Positions 1 to 8,004 of a stretch of 64,000 bases of DNA are shown here, piece after piece. The DNA comes from Caballeronia arationis. GTDB lineage: Bacteria > Pseudomonadota > Gammaproteobacteria > Burkholderiales > Burkholderiaceae. Where the stretch lies: assembly GCF_001544975.2 (NCBI RefSeq), contig NZ_FCOG02000008.1:90275-154274 (forward strand), read 5' to 3'. The notes beneath the pieces are model-generated. The model searched no databases and was not told where the DNA came from. It worked only from the letters and a program-made list of their open reading frames with translations. Position 1 is the first letter of the stretch; each line of letters opens with the position of its first letter. The position numbers and the translations under genes are program-made.

Positions 1-84
1 TGCCAGATCCTGATTCGTGACGCGGTCGGCCGGCAGATAGCTGCCCGTGCCGAGCACGCGAGAGTAGAGATTGGATTGAGCCAT
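1..84 (-). CDS. fabH: FabH, beta-ketoacyl-ACP synthase III (N-terminal 28 residues only)
   Basis: Only the first 28 codons are inside the window; the gene runs off the left edge. The translation begins [18 protein letters not shown], the first beta strand typical of FabH, the condensing enzyme that starts fatty-acid synthesis from acetyl-CoA and malonyl-ACP. The ATG shares one base with the TAA stop of plsX (TAATG), so translation is probably coupled, and an AAGG lies just upstream. The plsX-fabH order is the usual bacterial one. The call rests on this short N-terminus and on context. Confidence 0.85.
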   Translation of the reverse strand, partial: MAQSNLYSRVLGTGSYLPADRVTNQDLA

Positions 85-1250
85 TATGCCTTCGAGGGTA
101 GCGCGGCACCGGGTTCGTCCGGCGCGGGCGGGTGTGGCGGATTAAGCCGACCGGCCGCGACGCCGTTCTCGAGTGCTCCGGCCGCATTGGGTTCGGCGGC
201 CGTGCCGTTTGCGAGACCGGCGTCGAGGGCCGCCTGCTGCATGGGTGCGGCGTTTTCTTCCATCGCGCGCACGAGGCGTTCAAGGACGCCATTTTTGACG
301 GCATCATACCCGCGTTTGATGGCCCACTCAAACCCGTAGGCCTCGGCCGATCCGTGGCTCTTGATGACGAGCCCGCGCAGACCAAGCAGGGCTGCGCCGT
401 TGTACTGGGCCGGGTCGACGCGTCGCTTGAAACGTTTGAGCACCGGCATCGCGACGACCGCCATCAGCTTCGTGGCGAGCGAGCGGCCGAACTCTTCCTT
501 GATCATGTCGGTGAGCATCTTCGCGAGACCTTCGGAGGTCTTCAGCGCGACGTTGCCGACAAAACCGTCGCATACGACGACATCCGTCGTGCCTTTATAG
601 ATGTCATTGCCTTCCACGTTGCCGTAGAAGTTGAGCGTGCTCGCGCGCAGCAGCTCGCCCGCGCGCTTGATGGTTTCGTTGCCCTTGATGACTTCTTCGC
701 CGATGTTCAGAAGCCCGATGGTCGGCCGCTCGCGCCCTTCGATCGCGGAGACGAGCGCGTGGCCCATCTCGGCGAACTGCAACAGATGCTGCGGCTCGCA
801 GTCGACGTTCGCGCCGAGGTCAAGTACGGTGGTGTAGCCGCGCTGGCTCGGCATCGCGAAGGCGATCGCCGGCCGCTCGATGCCGGGAAGCGTCTTGAGA
901 ACGTAGCGGGAAACGGCCATCAGCGCGCCGGTGTTGCCGGCGGAGATGCAGGTCTGGGCCTCGCCTTCCTTGACGAGATTCAGCGCGACGCGCATCGACG
1001 AATCTTTCTTCTTGCGCAGCGCGACTTCGACGGGATCGTCCATCGCGACGACTTCCGTCGCGGGAACGACGGTCAGGCGCGCCTCGTCGGCGGCCTTGCA
1101 CTTCTTGAGTTGCGCGCGGATCGCGGGCTCGATGCCCACGAGCAGCAGATGTGCGTCCGGATGCGAACGCACGAAATTGACGGCAGCGGGAACCGTCACG
1201 GCCGGGCCGTGGTCGCCTCCCATGCAGTCGATGGTGATCTTTACAGTCAT
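84..1250 (-). CDS. plsX: PlsX, phosphate acyltransferase
   Basis: PlsX converts acyl-ACP and phosphate to acyl-phosphate, the acyl donor for PlsY in phospholipid synthesis; it is a peripheral membrane enzyme. The 388-residue product starts with the family signature [16 protein letters not shown] and carries the conserved [12 protein letters not shown] and [14 protein letters not shown] segments. It is somewhat longer than the usual 340-350 residues because of an Ala/Pro-rich C-terminal tail of about 45 residues (from about residue 340). The start is chosen because [13 protein letters not shown] is the canonical N-terminus, although no clear Shine-Dalgarno sequence precedes it. It lies between rpmF and fabH, and its stop overlaps the fabH start. 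Confidence 0.97.
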   Translation of the reverse strand: MTVKITIDCMGGDHGPAVTVPAAVNFVRSHPDAHLLLVGIEPAIRAQLKKCKAADEARLTVVPATEVVAMDDPVEVALRKKKDSSMRVALNLVKEGEAQTCISAGNTGALMAVSRYVLKTLPGIERPAIAFAMPSQRGYTTVLDLGANVDCEPQHLLQFAEMGHALVSAIEGRERPTIGLLNIGEEVIKGNETIKRAGELLRASTLNFYGNVEGNDIYKGTTDVVVCDGFVGNVALKTSEGLAKMLTDMIKEEFGRSLATKLMAVVAMPVLKRFKRRVDPAQYNGAALLGLRGLVIKSHGSAEAYGFEWAIKRGYDAVKNGVLERLVRAMEENAAPMQQAALDAGLANGTAAEPNAAGALENGVAAGRLNPPHPPAPDEPGAALPSKA

Positions 1251-1273
1251 GGAGTGCGACGAATTTCAGGCAC

Positions 1274-1297
1274 AAAAAAGCGGCAGTGAAATGCCGC
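1274..1297 (-). terminator. Hairpin with T-tract between rpmF and plsX
   Basis: Read on the minus strand, GCGGCA and TGCCGC form a 6-bp stem around a TTTCAC loop, followed directly by six T residues. It lies after the rpmF stop and about 25 bp before the plsX start. It looks like an intrinsic terminator or attenuator that would let only part of the rpmF transcripts continue into plsX-fabH. The stem is short, so full termination is uncertain. Confidence 0.55.
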
Positions 1298-1379
1298 CTT
1301 CTTGTCGTACCGAGGAAATGTCAAGCGCGAGCGACCGTAATTCAAAACGGTGACGCGGGACGCAGCAAGCGTCGTGCGC

Positions 1380-1559
1380 TTAGTCGTTCTTCGTCTTGAT
1401 GACTTTCTTGCCACGGTAGTAGCCGTTCGGGCTCACGTGGTGACGCAGATGCACTTCACCCGTGCTCGGCTCAACGGCCAGCGGCGCTGCGTTGAGAAAG
1501 TCGTGCGAACGGTGCATGCCGCGCTTCGACGGCGATTTCTTGTTTTGCTGAACTGCCAT
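1380..1559 (-). CDS. rpmF: 50S ribosomal protein L32
   Basis: This 59-residue basic protein starts [20 protein letters not shown] and ends KKVIKTKND, which is the L32 pattern. It is a component of the large ribosomal subunit. It lacks the zinc-binding cysteine pairs found in some L32 forms, as is usual in Proteobacteria. It sits between yceD and plsX, the conserved rpmF-plsX arrangement that links ribosome and lipid synthesis. A purine-rich TGGAGTTATC precedes the ATG and serves as the ribosome binding site. Confidence 0.97.
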   Translation of the reverse strand: MAVQQNKKSPSKRGMHRSHDFLNAAPLAVEPSTGEVHLRHHVSPNGYYRGKKVIKTKND

Positions 1560-1673
1560 GATAACTCCAGAAAAATTTTGCGAATTCTAACACAGCCCGA
1601 CGTGCCGGCGACCGCTGGCCGAAAGGCCAGTCAAGGTGCGAAAAAACGTAAACTCGGCTTATCGCGCTACCAG

Positions 1674-2318
1674 TTAATGCTTCTTGTCGTCGCCGGGGCC
1701 GCCCTGCTTGAGCTTTTCGAGCGCGGCGAACGGGTTGGGCCGTGCGGGTTCGTCACCCGATGCGCCTTCACCCCCGTCGGTCTCGCCTTCGATGCCTTCC
1801 GTGCCCTCGCCCGAAACCAGGCTTTCGTGCACTTCCGGACACACATCGTGTTTGGGCACGAGCGGCAAGGCCAACAACAACTCCTCTTCGATCAAGTCGA
1901 CGAGATCGAACTGGCGCGAACCCACGATCACTTCGACTTCATCGTCGTCGAGCGGAAACTCGTCTGCTTCTTCCTCCGTGTCCACGATGCGATAGGTTGC
2001 ATCGACATCGAGATGCTGCGAATACGGCGAAAGACAGCGCTGACACTCGATCCAGACCGACCCGTGCACCGCAAGCCGCAGATAGGGCTGCGGCGCCTCG
2101 GTGCCGTCGTCCTGCAGTTCGGGCTGGGTCGAACCTTCGGCTTGCCAGGTGAACACGGTGTCGCGGTCTGGCGCATCCGCCGGCACTTCGTTTAACATGC
2201 GCGGCAGTTGCGAGACGCGCACAGCACCGGCGGCTTGCCGGCCACTCTGAGCGAATTCGTAGATGTCGAGCGCGCGCAGATCGGCGGGGCTCGCAGGTTT
2301 GCCAGGATTCTGAGTCAT
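1674..2318 (-). CDS. yceD: YceD/DUF177 family protein (23S rRNA accumulation protein)
   Basis: The product is 214 residues of acidic DUF177 protein. In E. coli YceD affects 23S rRNA accumulation and plant homologues bind 23S rRNA; the biochemistry is not settled. The recognisable core is LAVHGSVWIECQRCLSPYS, a Cys-x2-Cys pair, followed by VDLIEEELLLALPLVPKHD and one further Cys; a low-complexity Gly/Glu-rich insertion precedes the C-terminal PNPFAALEKLK motif. I chose the ATG at 2318 (MTQNPGKPASP) because GGAG lies 6 bases upstream. The reading frame stays open further upstream but without such a signal. It heads the yceD-rpmF-plsX-fabH transcript from the promoter at 2519-2547. Confidence 0.93.
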   Translation of the reverse strand: MTQNPGKPASPADLRALDIYEFAQSGRQAAGAVRVSQLPRMLNEVPADAPDRDTVFTWQAEGSTQPELQDDGTEAPQPYLRLAVHGSVWIECQRCLSPYSQHLDVDATYRIVDTEEEADEFPLDDDEVEVIVGSRQFDLVDLIEEELLLALPLVPKHDVCPEVHESLVSGEGTEGIEGETDGGEGASGDEPARPNPFAALEKLKQGGPGDDKKH

Positions 2319-2518
2319 GTGCGCTCCTGCATGTGCCGACGTTAGGACGGATGTTTCTTCCGGTGTTTCCTTCATCTCGCCAGTATGCACCGTGCCGGCA
2401 GGTCCGACTGGTGTGGTTTGCCCGAATTCTGCAACCGCCATTTTCGGACCCGTTCCCGGAAAGGCCTTTCGCCGATCCGGCGTGCCCAAGGCAAGGACAT
2501 ACCGATGAAAAGCCCAAA

Positions 2519-2547
2519 ATCATATCGGTTTTGTCTTTACGCGTCAA
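2519..2547 (-). promoter_or_regulatory. Sigma-70 promoter of yceD-rpmF-plsX-fabH
   Basis: On the minus strand the -35 box TTGACG (2547-2542) and the -10 box TATGAT (2524-2519) are separated by exactly 17 bp. Transcription would start near 2512, giving a leader of about 190 nt before the yceD start. It lies in the divergent spacer with the Maf gene, and no other promoter this strong is visible in front of the operon. Confidence 0.75.
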
Positions 2548-2607
2548 ATACTTAAGGGGTGATTCGTCACCGCCCTTCTTTCCAACGCTTATCCGCCGAT
2601 TCCATTC

Positions 2608-3216
2608 ATGTCCGACGTTCCCAATTCGCCGCCGCGCCTCGTTCTCGCGTCGGGTTCGCGCTATCGCCGCGAACTGCTCGAACGCCTGCGCATTCCCTTC
2701 GATGTGATCGTGCCCGATATCGACGAAACGCCGCTTGACGGCGAAACGCCCGAAGCGACGGCCCTGCGCCTCTCGCTCGCGAAAGCGCGCGCTGCCGCCG
2801 GGCGTGCGCCCGGCGCGCTCGTGATCGGCTCCGACCAGGTTGCGACCTTCGACGGCCGCCAGATCGGCAAGCCCGGCACGCACGACAACGCGGTCGCGCA
2901 ACTGCGGGCGATGCGCGGGCGCAGCATCGCGTTCCACAGCGCGCTGTGCCTCTTCGACAGCCGCTCGGGCGAAGCGCAATCGGCGGATGTCGTCACGCGC
3001 GTGCAGTTCCGTGACCTGTCCGACGCCGAGATCGAGGCCTATCTGCTGGCCGAAACGCCCTACGACTGCGCCGGCAGCGCGAAATCCGAGGGACTCGGCA
3101 TCGCGCTGCTCGACGCGATCGATTCGAACGACCCAACGGCGCTCGTCGGCCTGCCGCTGATCGAGCTGTCGCGGATGCTGCGCGCCGCCGGCTTTCCGTT
3201 GCTGGAGGCGCGATGA
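2608..3216 (+). CDS. yceF: Maf family nucleotide pyrophosphatase (YceF-like, 7-methyl-GTP)
   Basis: The 202-residue Maf/HAM1-fold protein hydrolyses non-canonical nucleoside triphosphates to monophosphates. The LASGSRYRRELL start, IGSDQVA and SAKSEGLGI motifs fit the YceF subfamily, which prefers m7GTP, rather than the dTTP/UTP subfamily. The position next to yceD-rpmF-plsX matches E. coli and supports YceF. It overlaps the following methyltransferase gene by 4 bp (ATGA), so the two are translationally coupled. Confidence 0.92.
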   Translation: MSDVPNSPPRLVLASGSRYRRELLERLRIPFDVIVPDIDETPLDGETPEATALRLSLAKARAAAGRAPGALVIGSDQVATFDGRQIGKPGTHDNAVAQLRAMRGRSIAFHSALCLFDSRSGEAQSADVVTRVQFRDLSDAEIEAYLLAETPYDCAGSAKSEGLGIALLDAIDSNDPTALVGLPLIELSRMLRAAGFPLLEAR

Positions 3217-3932
3217 GCGGCGTCCTGTACCTGATTCCCAACACGCTGGGCGAAGGCGACGCCGACGGGCTCGCGCAAGTCCTTCCGGCGCCGGTCCGCG
3301 CACAAGCCGCGGCGCTCTCCTATTACATAGGCGAAAACGCGAAAACGACGCGCGCGTTCCTGAAAAAGGTCGGCACCGAGCGGCCGATCCAGGAAATCGA
3401 GGTGCGCGAACTGAACGTGAACACGCCGCCGGGCGAAGTCGAAAAGCTGCTCGCGCCGATTCTCGCTGGCACCGACGCCGGATTGGTCTCGGAAGCGGGA
3501 TGCCCGGCCGTCGCAGATCCGGGTGCGCTGCTCGTGCGGCGCGCACACGAACGCGGCGTGAAGGTCGTGCCGTTCGTCGGACCGAGTTCGATCCTGCTCG
3601 CGCTGATGGCGTCGGGCATGAACGGCCAGAGTTTCGCGTTCAACGGCTATCTGCCCGTCGACGCCAGCGAGCGCGCGAAGCGCCTGCGCGAGCTGGAGCA
3701 ACTGTCGCGCAAGGCGAACCAGACGCAGATTTTCATCGAGACACCGTATCGCAACCGCGCGCTCCTCGACACGCTGATCGCGACCTGCGCGCCGTCGACG
3801 CTCGTGTGCGTCGCCGTCGACCTGACACTGCCCGCCGAAACGATCGTCACGCGCACGGTCGCCGACTGGAAGAAGAAGCCGGCGCCCGACCTGCACAAGC
3901 GGCCGGCGATTTTCCTGCTGCTCGGCGCCTGA
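3213..3932 (+). CDS. SAM-dependent methyltransferase of the tetrapyrrole methylase (RsmI-like) fold
   Basis: The 239-residue protein belongs to the TP-methylase superfamily. Recognisable parts are the N-terminal YLIPNTLGEG, the VSEAGCPAVADPG motif and VPFVGPSSILLALMASGMNG, which resemble RsmI, the 16S rRNA C1402 2'-O-methyltransferase. It is shorter than RsmI (about 285 residues) and lacks its C-terminal part. It is better called an RsmI homologue of unknown substrate, as usually annotated next to maf in betaproteobacteria. It starts inside the Maf stop codon and is followed by a strong terminator. Confidence 0.85.
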   Translation: MSGVLYLIPNTLGEGDADGLAQVLPAPVRAQAAALSYYIGENAKTTRAFLKKVGTERPIQEIEVRELNVNTPPGEVEKLLAPILAGTDAGLVSEAGCPAVADPGALLVRRAHERGVKVVPFVGPSSILLALMASGMNGQSFAFNGYLPVDASERAKRLRELEQLSRKANQTQIFIETPYRNRALLDTLIATCAPSTLVCVAVDLTLPAETIVTRTVADWKKKPAPDLHKRPAIFLLLGA

Positions 3933-3938
3933 AATGCA

Positions 3939-3966
3939 AACGCCACGGTCATCCGTGGCGTTTTTT
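3939..3966 (+). terminator. Rho-independent terminator after the maf-methyltransferase pair
   Basis: AACGCCACGG and CCGTGGCG plus TT form a 10-bp stem with a TCAT loop and a run of six T residues. It lies 7 bp after the methyltransferase stop and faces the convergent sppA gene. Confidence 0.9.
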
Positions 3967-3988
3967 CATGGCGAGGCGAACCGCGGGA

Positions 3989-4999
3989 TCAGCGCAACTG
4001 CATCTTCCCGCCGACGATCAGCGTATGCATCGCGGCATTGCCGACCGCCGCACCGAACTTGCGCGCCACGCGCTCGCTGATGCTCTCCTTTTGCGTGTAA
4101 TCGATGATATCCGGCTGCTTGATCACCTCGCGCGCGACGTAATCGGCGTCGCCGAAACCGTCGGCGAGACCGAGCGCCACGCCCTTTTCGCCCGTCCAGA
4201 ACATGCCGGAAAAGAGTTCCGGATCGTTCTTCAGGCGTGTGCCGCGGCCCTGTTTGACGGCGTCGATGAACTGCGCGTGGATCTGGTCGAGCATCTCCTG
4301 GGCGTGCGCCGTCATTTGCGGCGTTTCCGGCGAGAACGGGTCGAATGCGCCCTTGTTGTCGCCCGACGTGTGCATCCTGCGCTGGACTCCGAGCTTGTCC
4401 ATCAGGCCCGTGAAACCGAATCCGTCCATCAGCACGCCGATCGAGCCGACGATGCTCGCACGGTCCACATAGATCTTGTCGGCGGCCGCGGCGACGTAAT
4501 AGCCGCCCGACGCGCACATGTCGTCGACGACCACATAGAGCGGTTTCGACGGATATTTCGCGCGCAAGCGCTTGATTTCGCGATAAATGATGCCGGCCTG
4601 CACGGGCGAGCCGCCCGGACTGTTGATCCGCAGGATCACGCCGGCCGTGCCGTTATCCTCGAATGCGCTTTGCAGGGCCGCGTTGATGTTGTCGGCGCTC
4701 GCGTTGCTGTTCGCGGCAATTTCGCCTTCCAGTTCGACGAGCGCCGTGTGGCGCGCGGTTTTCGACACCTTCTCGCCGGTGAAATCAAACGCGCCCCAGA
4801 CGAGCAGCGCGAGCACGCCCAGCGCGACGAAGCGAAAGAATATTTTCCAGCGCCGCGCGGCGCGCTGCTCGTTGATCGCTGCGAGCGCGATACGCTCGAG
4901 CGCGGCACGTTCCCAGTTTTCACCGGCCGGCGGCGGCGTGCGCTTCGAATTTTCTTGGCTATCGGGACTGGCGGGATCGTTCGGAAATTGGTCGGACAT
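3989..4999 (-). CDS. sppA: SppA, S49 family signal peptide peptidase
   Basis: This is a membrane-anchored serine protease that degrades cleaved signal peptides. The 336-residue short form has one transmembrane segment at about residues 52-70 and a periplasmic S49 domain. The Ser nucleophile is S164 in DDMCASGGYYVA and the general base Lys is K216 in SGDNKGAFDPF. The 52-residue spacing equals that of the Ser147/Lys199 dyad known in the B. subtilis enzyme. It is the last gene of the rluC-HAD-Rieske-sppA minus-strand group and ends against the terminator at 3939-3966. Confidence 0.95.
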   Translation of the reverse strand: MSDQFPNDPASPDSQENSKRTPPPAGENWERAALERIALAAINEQRAARRWKIFFRFVALGVLALLVWGAFDFTGEKVSKTARHTALVELEGEIAANSNASADNINAALQSAFEDNGTAGVILRINSPGGSPVQAGIIYREIKRLRAKYPSKPLYVVVDDMCASGGYYVAAAADKIYVDRASIVGSIGVLMDGFGFTGLMDKLGVQRRMHTSGDNKGAFDPFSPETPQMTAHAQEMLDQIHAQFIDAVKQGRGTRLKNDPELFSGMFWTGEKGVALGLADGFGDADYVAREVIKQPDIIDYTQKESISERVARKFGAAVGNAAMHTLIVGGKMQLR

Positions 5000-5035
5000 G
5001 CGGCGTCTGTTTGGAAAATCGATATAAGGGGGAAA

Positions 5036-5425
5036 TCAGGCGGGGCGAAGCGTGTCGTCCGGAATCCAGAAGACGGACCGGCCTTCTGGCGTGTCGCGCT
5101 CCTCGACCTGCACCTGCCGCAGGCGCGCGCCGCGGCACGGCCCGCCGACGCACTTGCCGGTATCCGGCTCGTAGATTGCCCCATGCGTGGCGCACATCAA
5201 GTATAGGCCCGAGCTTTCGAAGAACTGTCCCTCGTTCCAGTCGAGCTCCATCGCGACGTGCGCGCAGCGGTTCAGATAGCCAAAGGGCTTGCCGTCGTAA
5301 CGTACGAAGAACACGACCGATCCGCCGCCCGATTTCTCGACGGCATTGCGGCGAATGCCCATGCCGCCGTCGACGAGTTCCTCCGCCGCGCAGACCCGGA
5401 CCGCTTCATCCGACCCTGCGCTCAT
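5036..5425 (-). CDS. Rieske [2Fe-2S] ferredoxin-like protein
   Basis: The 129-residue single-domain Rieske protein has the two cluster-binding motifs, Cys-x-His (RCAHVAMELDW) and Cys-x2-His (LMCATHGAIY), separated by about 20 residues. It resembles the small ferredoxin subunits of dioxygenases, but no oxygenase gene is nearby, so its electron partner is unknown. The ATG at 5425 overlaps the TGA of the upstream HAD gene (ATGA). This fixes the start and suggests coupling. The same neighbourhood (rluC, HAD, Rieske, sppA) is common in Burkholderiales. Confidence 0.92.
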   Translation of the reverse strand: MSAGSDEAVRVCAAEELVDGGMGIRRNAVEKSGGGSVVFFVRYDGKPFGYLNRCAHVAMELDWNEGQFFESSGLYLMCATHGAIYEPDTGKCVGGPCRGARLRQVQVEERDTPEGRSVFWIPDDTLRPA

Positions 5426-6081
5426 GCGTGCTCCCGCAGCCAGCCGACGAGCGACGCGACGCTGTCCGCGCAGAATTTCGGCTCGAGCGCCACGAGCGAA
5501 TCGGCCGGATGTGCGCCGTAACCCACGCCGATGCCCGCCGCGCCCGCGTTGATCGCCATCTGCAGGTCGTGCGTCGTGTCGCCAATCATCACCGTGCGCG
5601 ACAAATCCTGGCCGAGTTCGCGCGTCAGTTCGTGCAACATCGCCGGATGGGGCTTCGAGAAGGTCTCGTCGGCGCAGCGCGTGCCGTCGAAAAGGCTCGT
5701 GAGCCGCGACTGGTCGAGCGCGCGATTCAGCCCGACACGGCTCTTGCCGGTCGCCACACCGAGCAGATAACCCTCGTCGCGCAGTTCCTGGAGCATGTCG
5801 CGCACGCCGTCGAAGAGTTCGGTGTGCTGGTCCTTCACCAGATAATGGAAGCGGTAGCGCTCGGCAAGCCGCGGATAGTCGGCCGGATCGAGCGTCGGCG
5901 CGGCGATCTGCAGCGCGTCGCGCAGGCCAAGGCCGATCACGTAGCTCGCGGATTCGGTCGAGGGAACCGGCAGACCAAGGTCGCGGCAGGCCGCCTGGAT
6001 GCTGCGCGTGATGTGCGCCGTGGAATCCATCAGCGTGCCGTCCCAGTCGAAGACGATCAGATCGAATTGCTGCCGCGCCAT
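5422..6081 (-). CDS. HAD-superfamily phosphatase, phosphoglycolate phosphatase-like
   Basis: The 219-residue HAD hydrolase has motif I FDWDGTLMD with catalytic Asp12 and Asp14, motif II VATGKS, and motif IV VMIGDTTHDLQMA. The cap domain lies between motifs I and II. The closest named relative is phosphoglycolate phosphatase (Gph), but HAD substrate specificity cannot be read from the sequence. Its start directly abuts the rluC stop, and its stop overlaps the Rieske start. Confidence 0.9.
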   Translation of the reverse strand: MARQQFDLIVFDWDGTLMDSTAHITRSIQAACRDLGLPVPSTESASYVIGLGLRDALQIAAPTLDPADYPRLAERYRFHYLVKDQHTELFDGVRDMLQELRDEGYLLGVATGKSRVGLNRALDQSRLTSLFDGTRCADETFSKPHPAMLHELTRELGQDLSRTVMIGDTTHDLQMAINAGAAGIGVGYGAHPADSLVALEPKFCADSVASLVGWLREHA

Positions 6082-7086
6082 TTATTGGGTCTCGCTGGAA
6101 AGCTGCTTGAGTTGGTCGATGAAACGCCGGCATTCGGCGGGCAGCGGCGCTTCGAGTTGAAGCGGCTCGCCCGTCGCCGGATGCGTGATTTTCAGCCGGT
6201 AAGCGTGCAAAAACATCCGTTTTAGCGACGGTTTCGCGTTCGGCCGCGCCAGATTCTTGTTCAGCGCGAAGTCGCCGTACTTGGCGTCGCCCGCAATCGG
6301 CAGGCCGAGGCTCGCCATGTGAACCCGGATCTGATGCGTGCGCCCCGTTTTCAGTTCCGCCTCGACCCACACGTAATCGGTCCAGCGCTCGATCAGGTTG
6401 AACACCGTGTGCGAGGGCAGGCCGTCTTCCTGGATCCGCACGCGCCGTTCGCCGTCGCCCGCGACGTACTTGTGCAGCGGCGCCTTGACGATGCGTCGGC
6501 GGCCCCAGTCGCTCGCCCAGTCGCCGTGGCCGACCGCGTAATAGCGCTTGTCGACGCGGTTTTCGCGAATCTGCTCGTGCAGGTCGACGAGCGCCGAGCG
6601 CTTCTTCGCGAGCATCAGCACGCCCGAGGTTTCCCGGTCGAGCCGGTGCACCAGTTCCAGGAACTTCGCGTGCGGCCGCGCGTTGCGCAACTGTTCGATG
6701 ACGCCGAACGCCACGCCGCTGCCGCCATGCACCGCGACACCCGACGGTTTGTCTATGACGATCAGGTGGTCGTCTTCGAACAGGATCGGGAATTCGGCGG
6801 CGGGCGCGTTCGACGAAACCGGCGTCTCGTCGGGTTGCGCGACGCGAATGGGCGGAACGCGCACGAGATCGCCGAGTTCGAGACGGTACGCGGCATCGAT
6901 CCGGCCCTTGTTCACGCGCACCTCGCCGCTGCGAAGAATGCGGTAGATATGGCTTTTCGGCACGCCTTTGCAGACGCGCAGCAGGAAATTGTCGATGCGC
7001 TGCCCGGCGGCTCCTTCGTCGATCTCGATCATCGAGACCTGCTCGCTTGCGACCTTTTTATGGGATGTTTTGCCTAACTCATTCAT
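6082..7086 (-). CDS. rluC: RluC, 23S rRNA pseudouridine synthase (955/2504/2580)
   Basis: RluC isomerises uridines in 23S rRNA. The 334-residue protein has an N-terminal S4 RNA-binding domain (about residues 28-75) and a RsuA/RluA catalytic domain. The active-site motif HRLDRETSG contains catalytic Asp150, and the GRTHQIRVH motif follows later. As in E. coli it lies divergent from rne across a long spacer. It is the first gene of the minus-strand group with the HAD, Rieske and sppA genes. Confidence 0.96.
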   Translation of the reverse strand: MNELGKTSHKKVASEQVSMIEIDEGAAGQRIDNFLLRVCKGVPKSHIYRILRSGEVRVNKGRIDAAYRLELGDLVRVPPIRVAQPDETPVSSNAPAAEFPILFEDDHLIVIDKPSGVAVHGGSGVAFGVIEQLRNARPHAKFLELVHRLDRETSGVLMLAKKRSALVDLHEQIRENRVDKRYYAVGHGDWASDWGRRRIVKAPLHKYVAGDGERRVRIQEDGLPSHTVFNLIERWTDYVWVEAELKTGRTHQIRVHMASLGLPIAGDAKYGDFALNKNLARPNAKPSLKRMFLHAYRLKITHPATGEPLQLEAPLPAECRRFIDQLKQLSSETQ

Positions 7087-8004
7087 TATGAATATAATTT
7101 GCGAGCAATCTGAAAAAGGCGAAAAATTTCGCCACGATCCGTCAGACTGTACAGGTGCAAGCGATAAACCATCATTTTACTTGCGCCCAGGGACGGTTGC
7201 TCGCCCGGAAAATCGAGCGACGAGTTGCACGCACGGCGATATCGCACGGCAAGGACGACGCCCACAGGCGCGTTCGGTCGGGTCGATCGCTGATCGGTAA
7301 CGGATTTTTGGTAAAAAAGAATTTTTCGGCGAGATGCGAAGGCGTCCGGTTTGATTATCGGAGGCCGCCGCGCCCGGCTCGGGTATCAAGAGTATCGAGC
7401 GGGACGGAAAATCGAAGCTCGCCGATTGCGAATAACGTCGACGTGAAACGCTGCTGCGCTGAAATCTGCGAAGCGTGCCGAACGTCGCACATGAGGCGAG
7501 ACACCCAAAGGCAGGTCGCCGGGAGCTTTCGACACCCACGATCTGCCGCCGCGGCCTGGCCGCAGCTTCGACGTCGTCGGTCATCCGTCATCCGCGCGCG
7601 GTACGCGCGGGCCGCCTTCGCAGAAGCCGCATCAGGAGGAACACGGCACTTTCGCGCACGGCTCTCGGCACATCGGGGCGCGCGTCTGGTCGCAACGGAC
7701 GTGAAGCCGGATGATCCCGGAATGGCGTGCCGTCCGGGCCGCGAGCCGCGTCGGATGCATGGCGTGTCGAAGCCGTTTTTCGCATGTGCCCCAGGGCTTG
7801 GCCGCCGCGACGCCGTTCGTCGTTTCGTCGCGAACACGGCCGATGTCTCTTCCCAGGCAATTCTCCCCGCCAGATTTCCCGCTCCAGCGTGCTTTGTGAC
7901 AACACACAAAGAAGCGCGGCACGCCCGCCCTCTTCGCTTTGCGCGCCTGACAACCGCGCGAATTCGCCAGACGAGGGACGGCATAGCCGCTCTGGAGCCG
8001 TTCA
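7087..8004. other. 918-bp divergent spacer between rluC and rne (probable rne leader)
   Basis: No convincing gene is visible. Several open frames cross it on both strands, but they are Arg/Ala/Pro-rich translations with no recognisable motif and no good ribosome binding site. A/T-rich patches at about 7305-7335 and 7076-7125 stand out in otherwise GC-rich DNA. The only translation signal is GGAG about 8 bp before the rne ATG. In E. coli the equivalent spacer holds rne promoters and a long 5' leader through which RNase E controls its own mRNA; a similar role is inferred here from position and length. I could not place the promoter with confidence. Confidence 0.6.
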
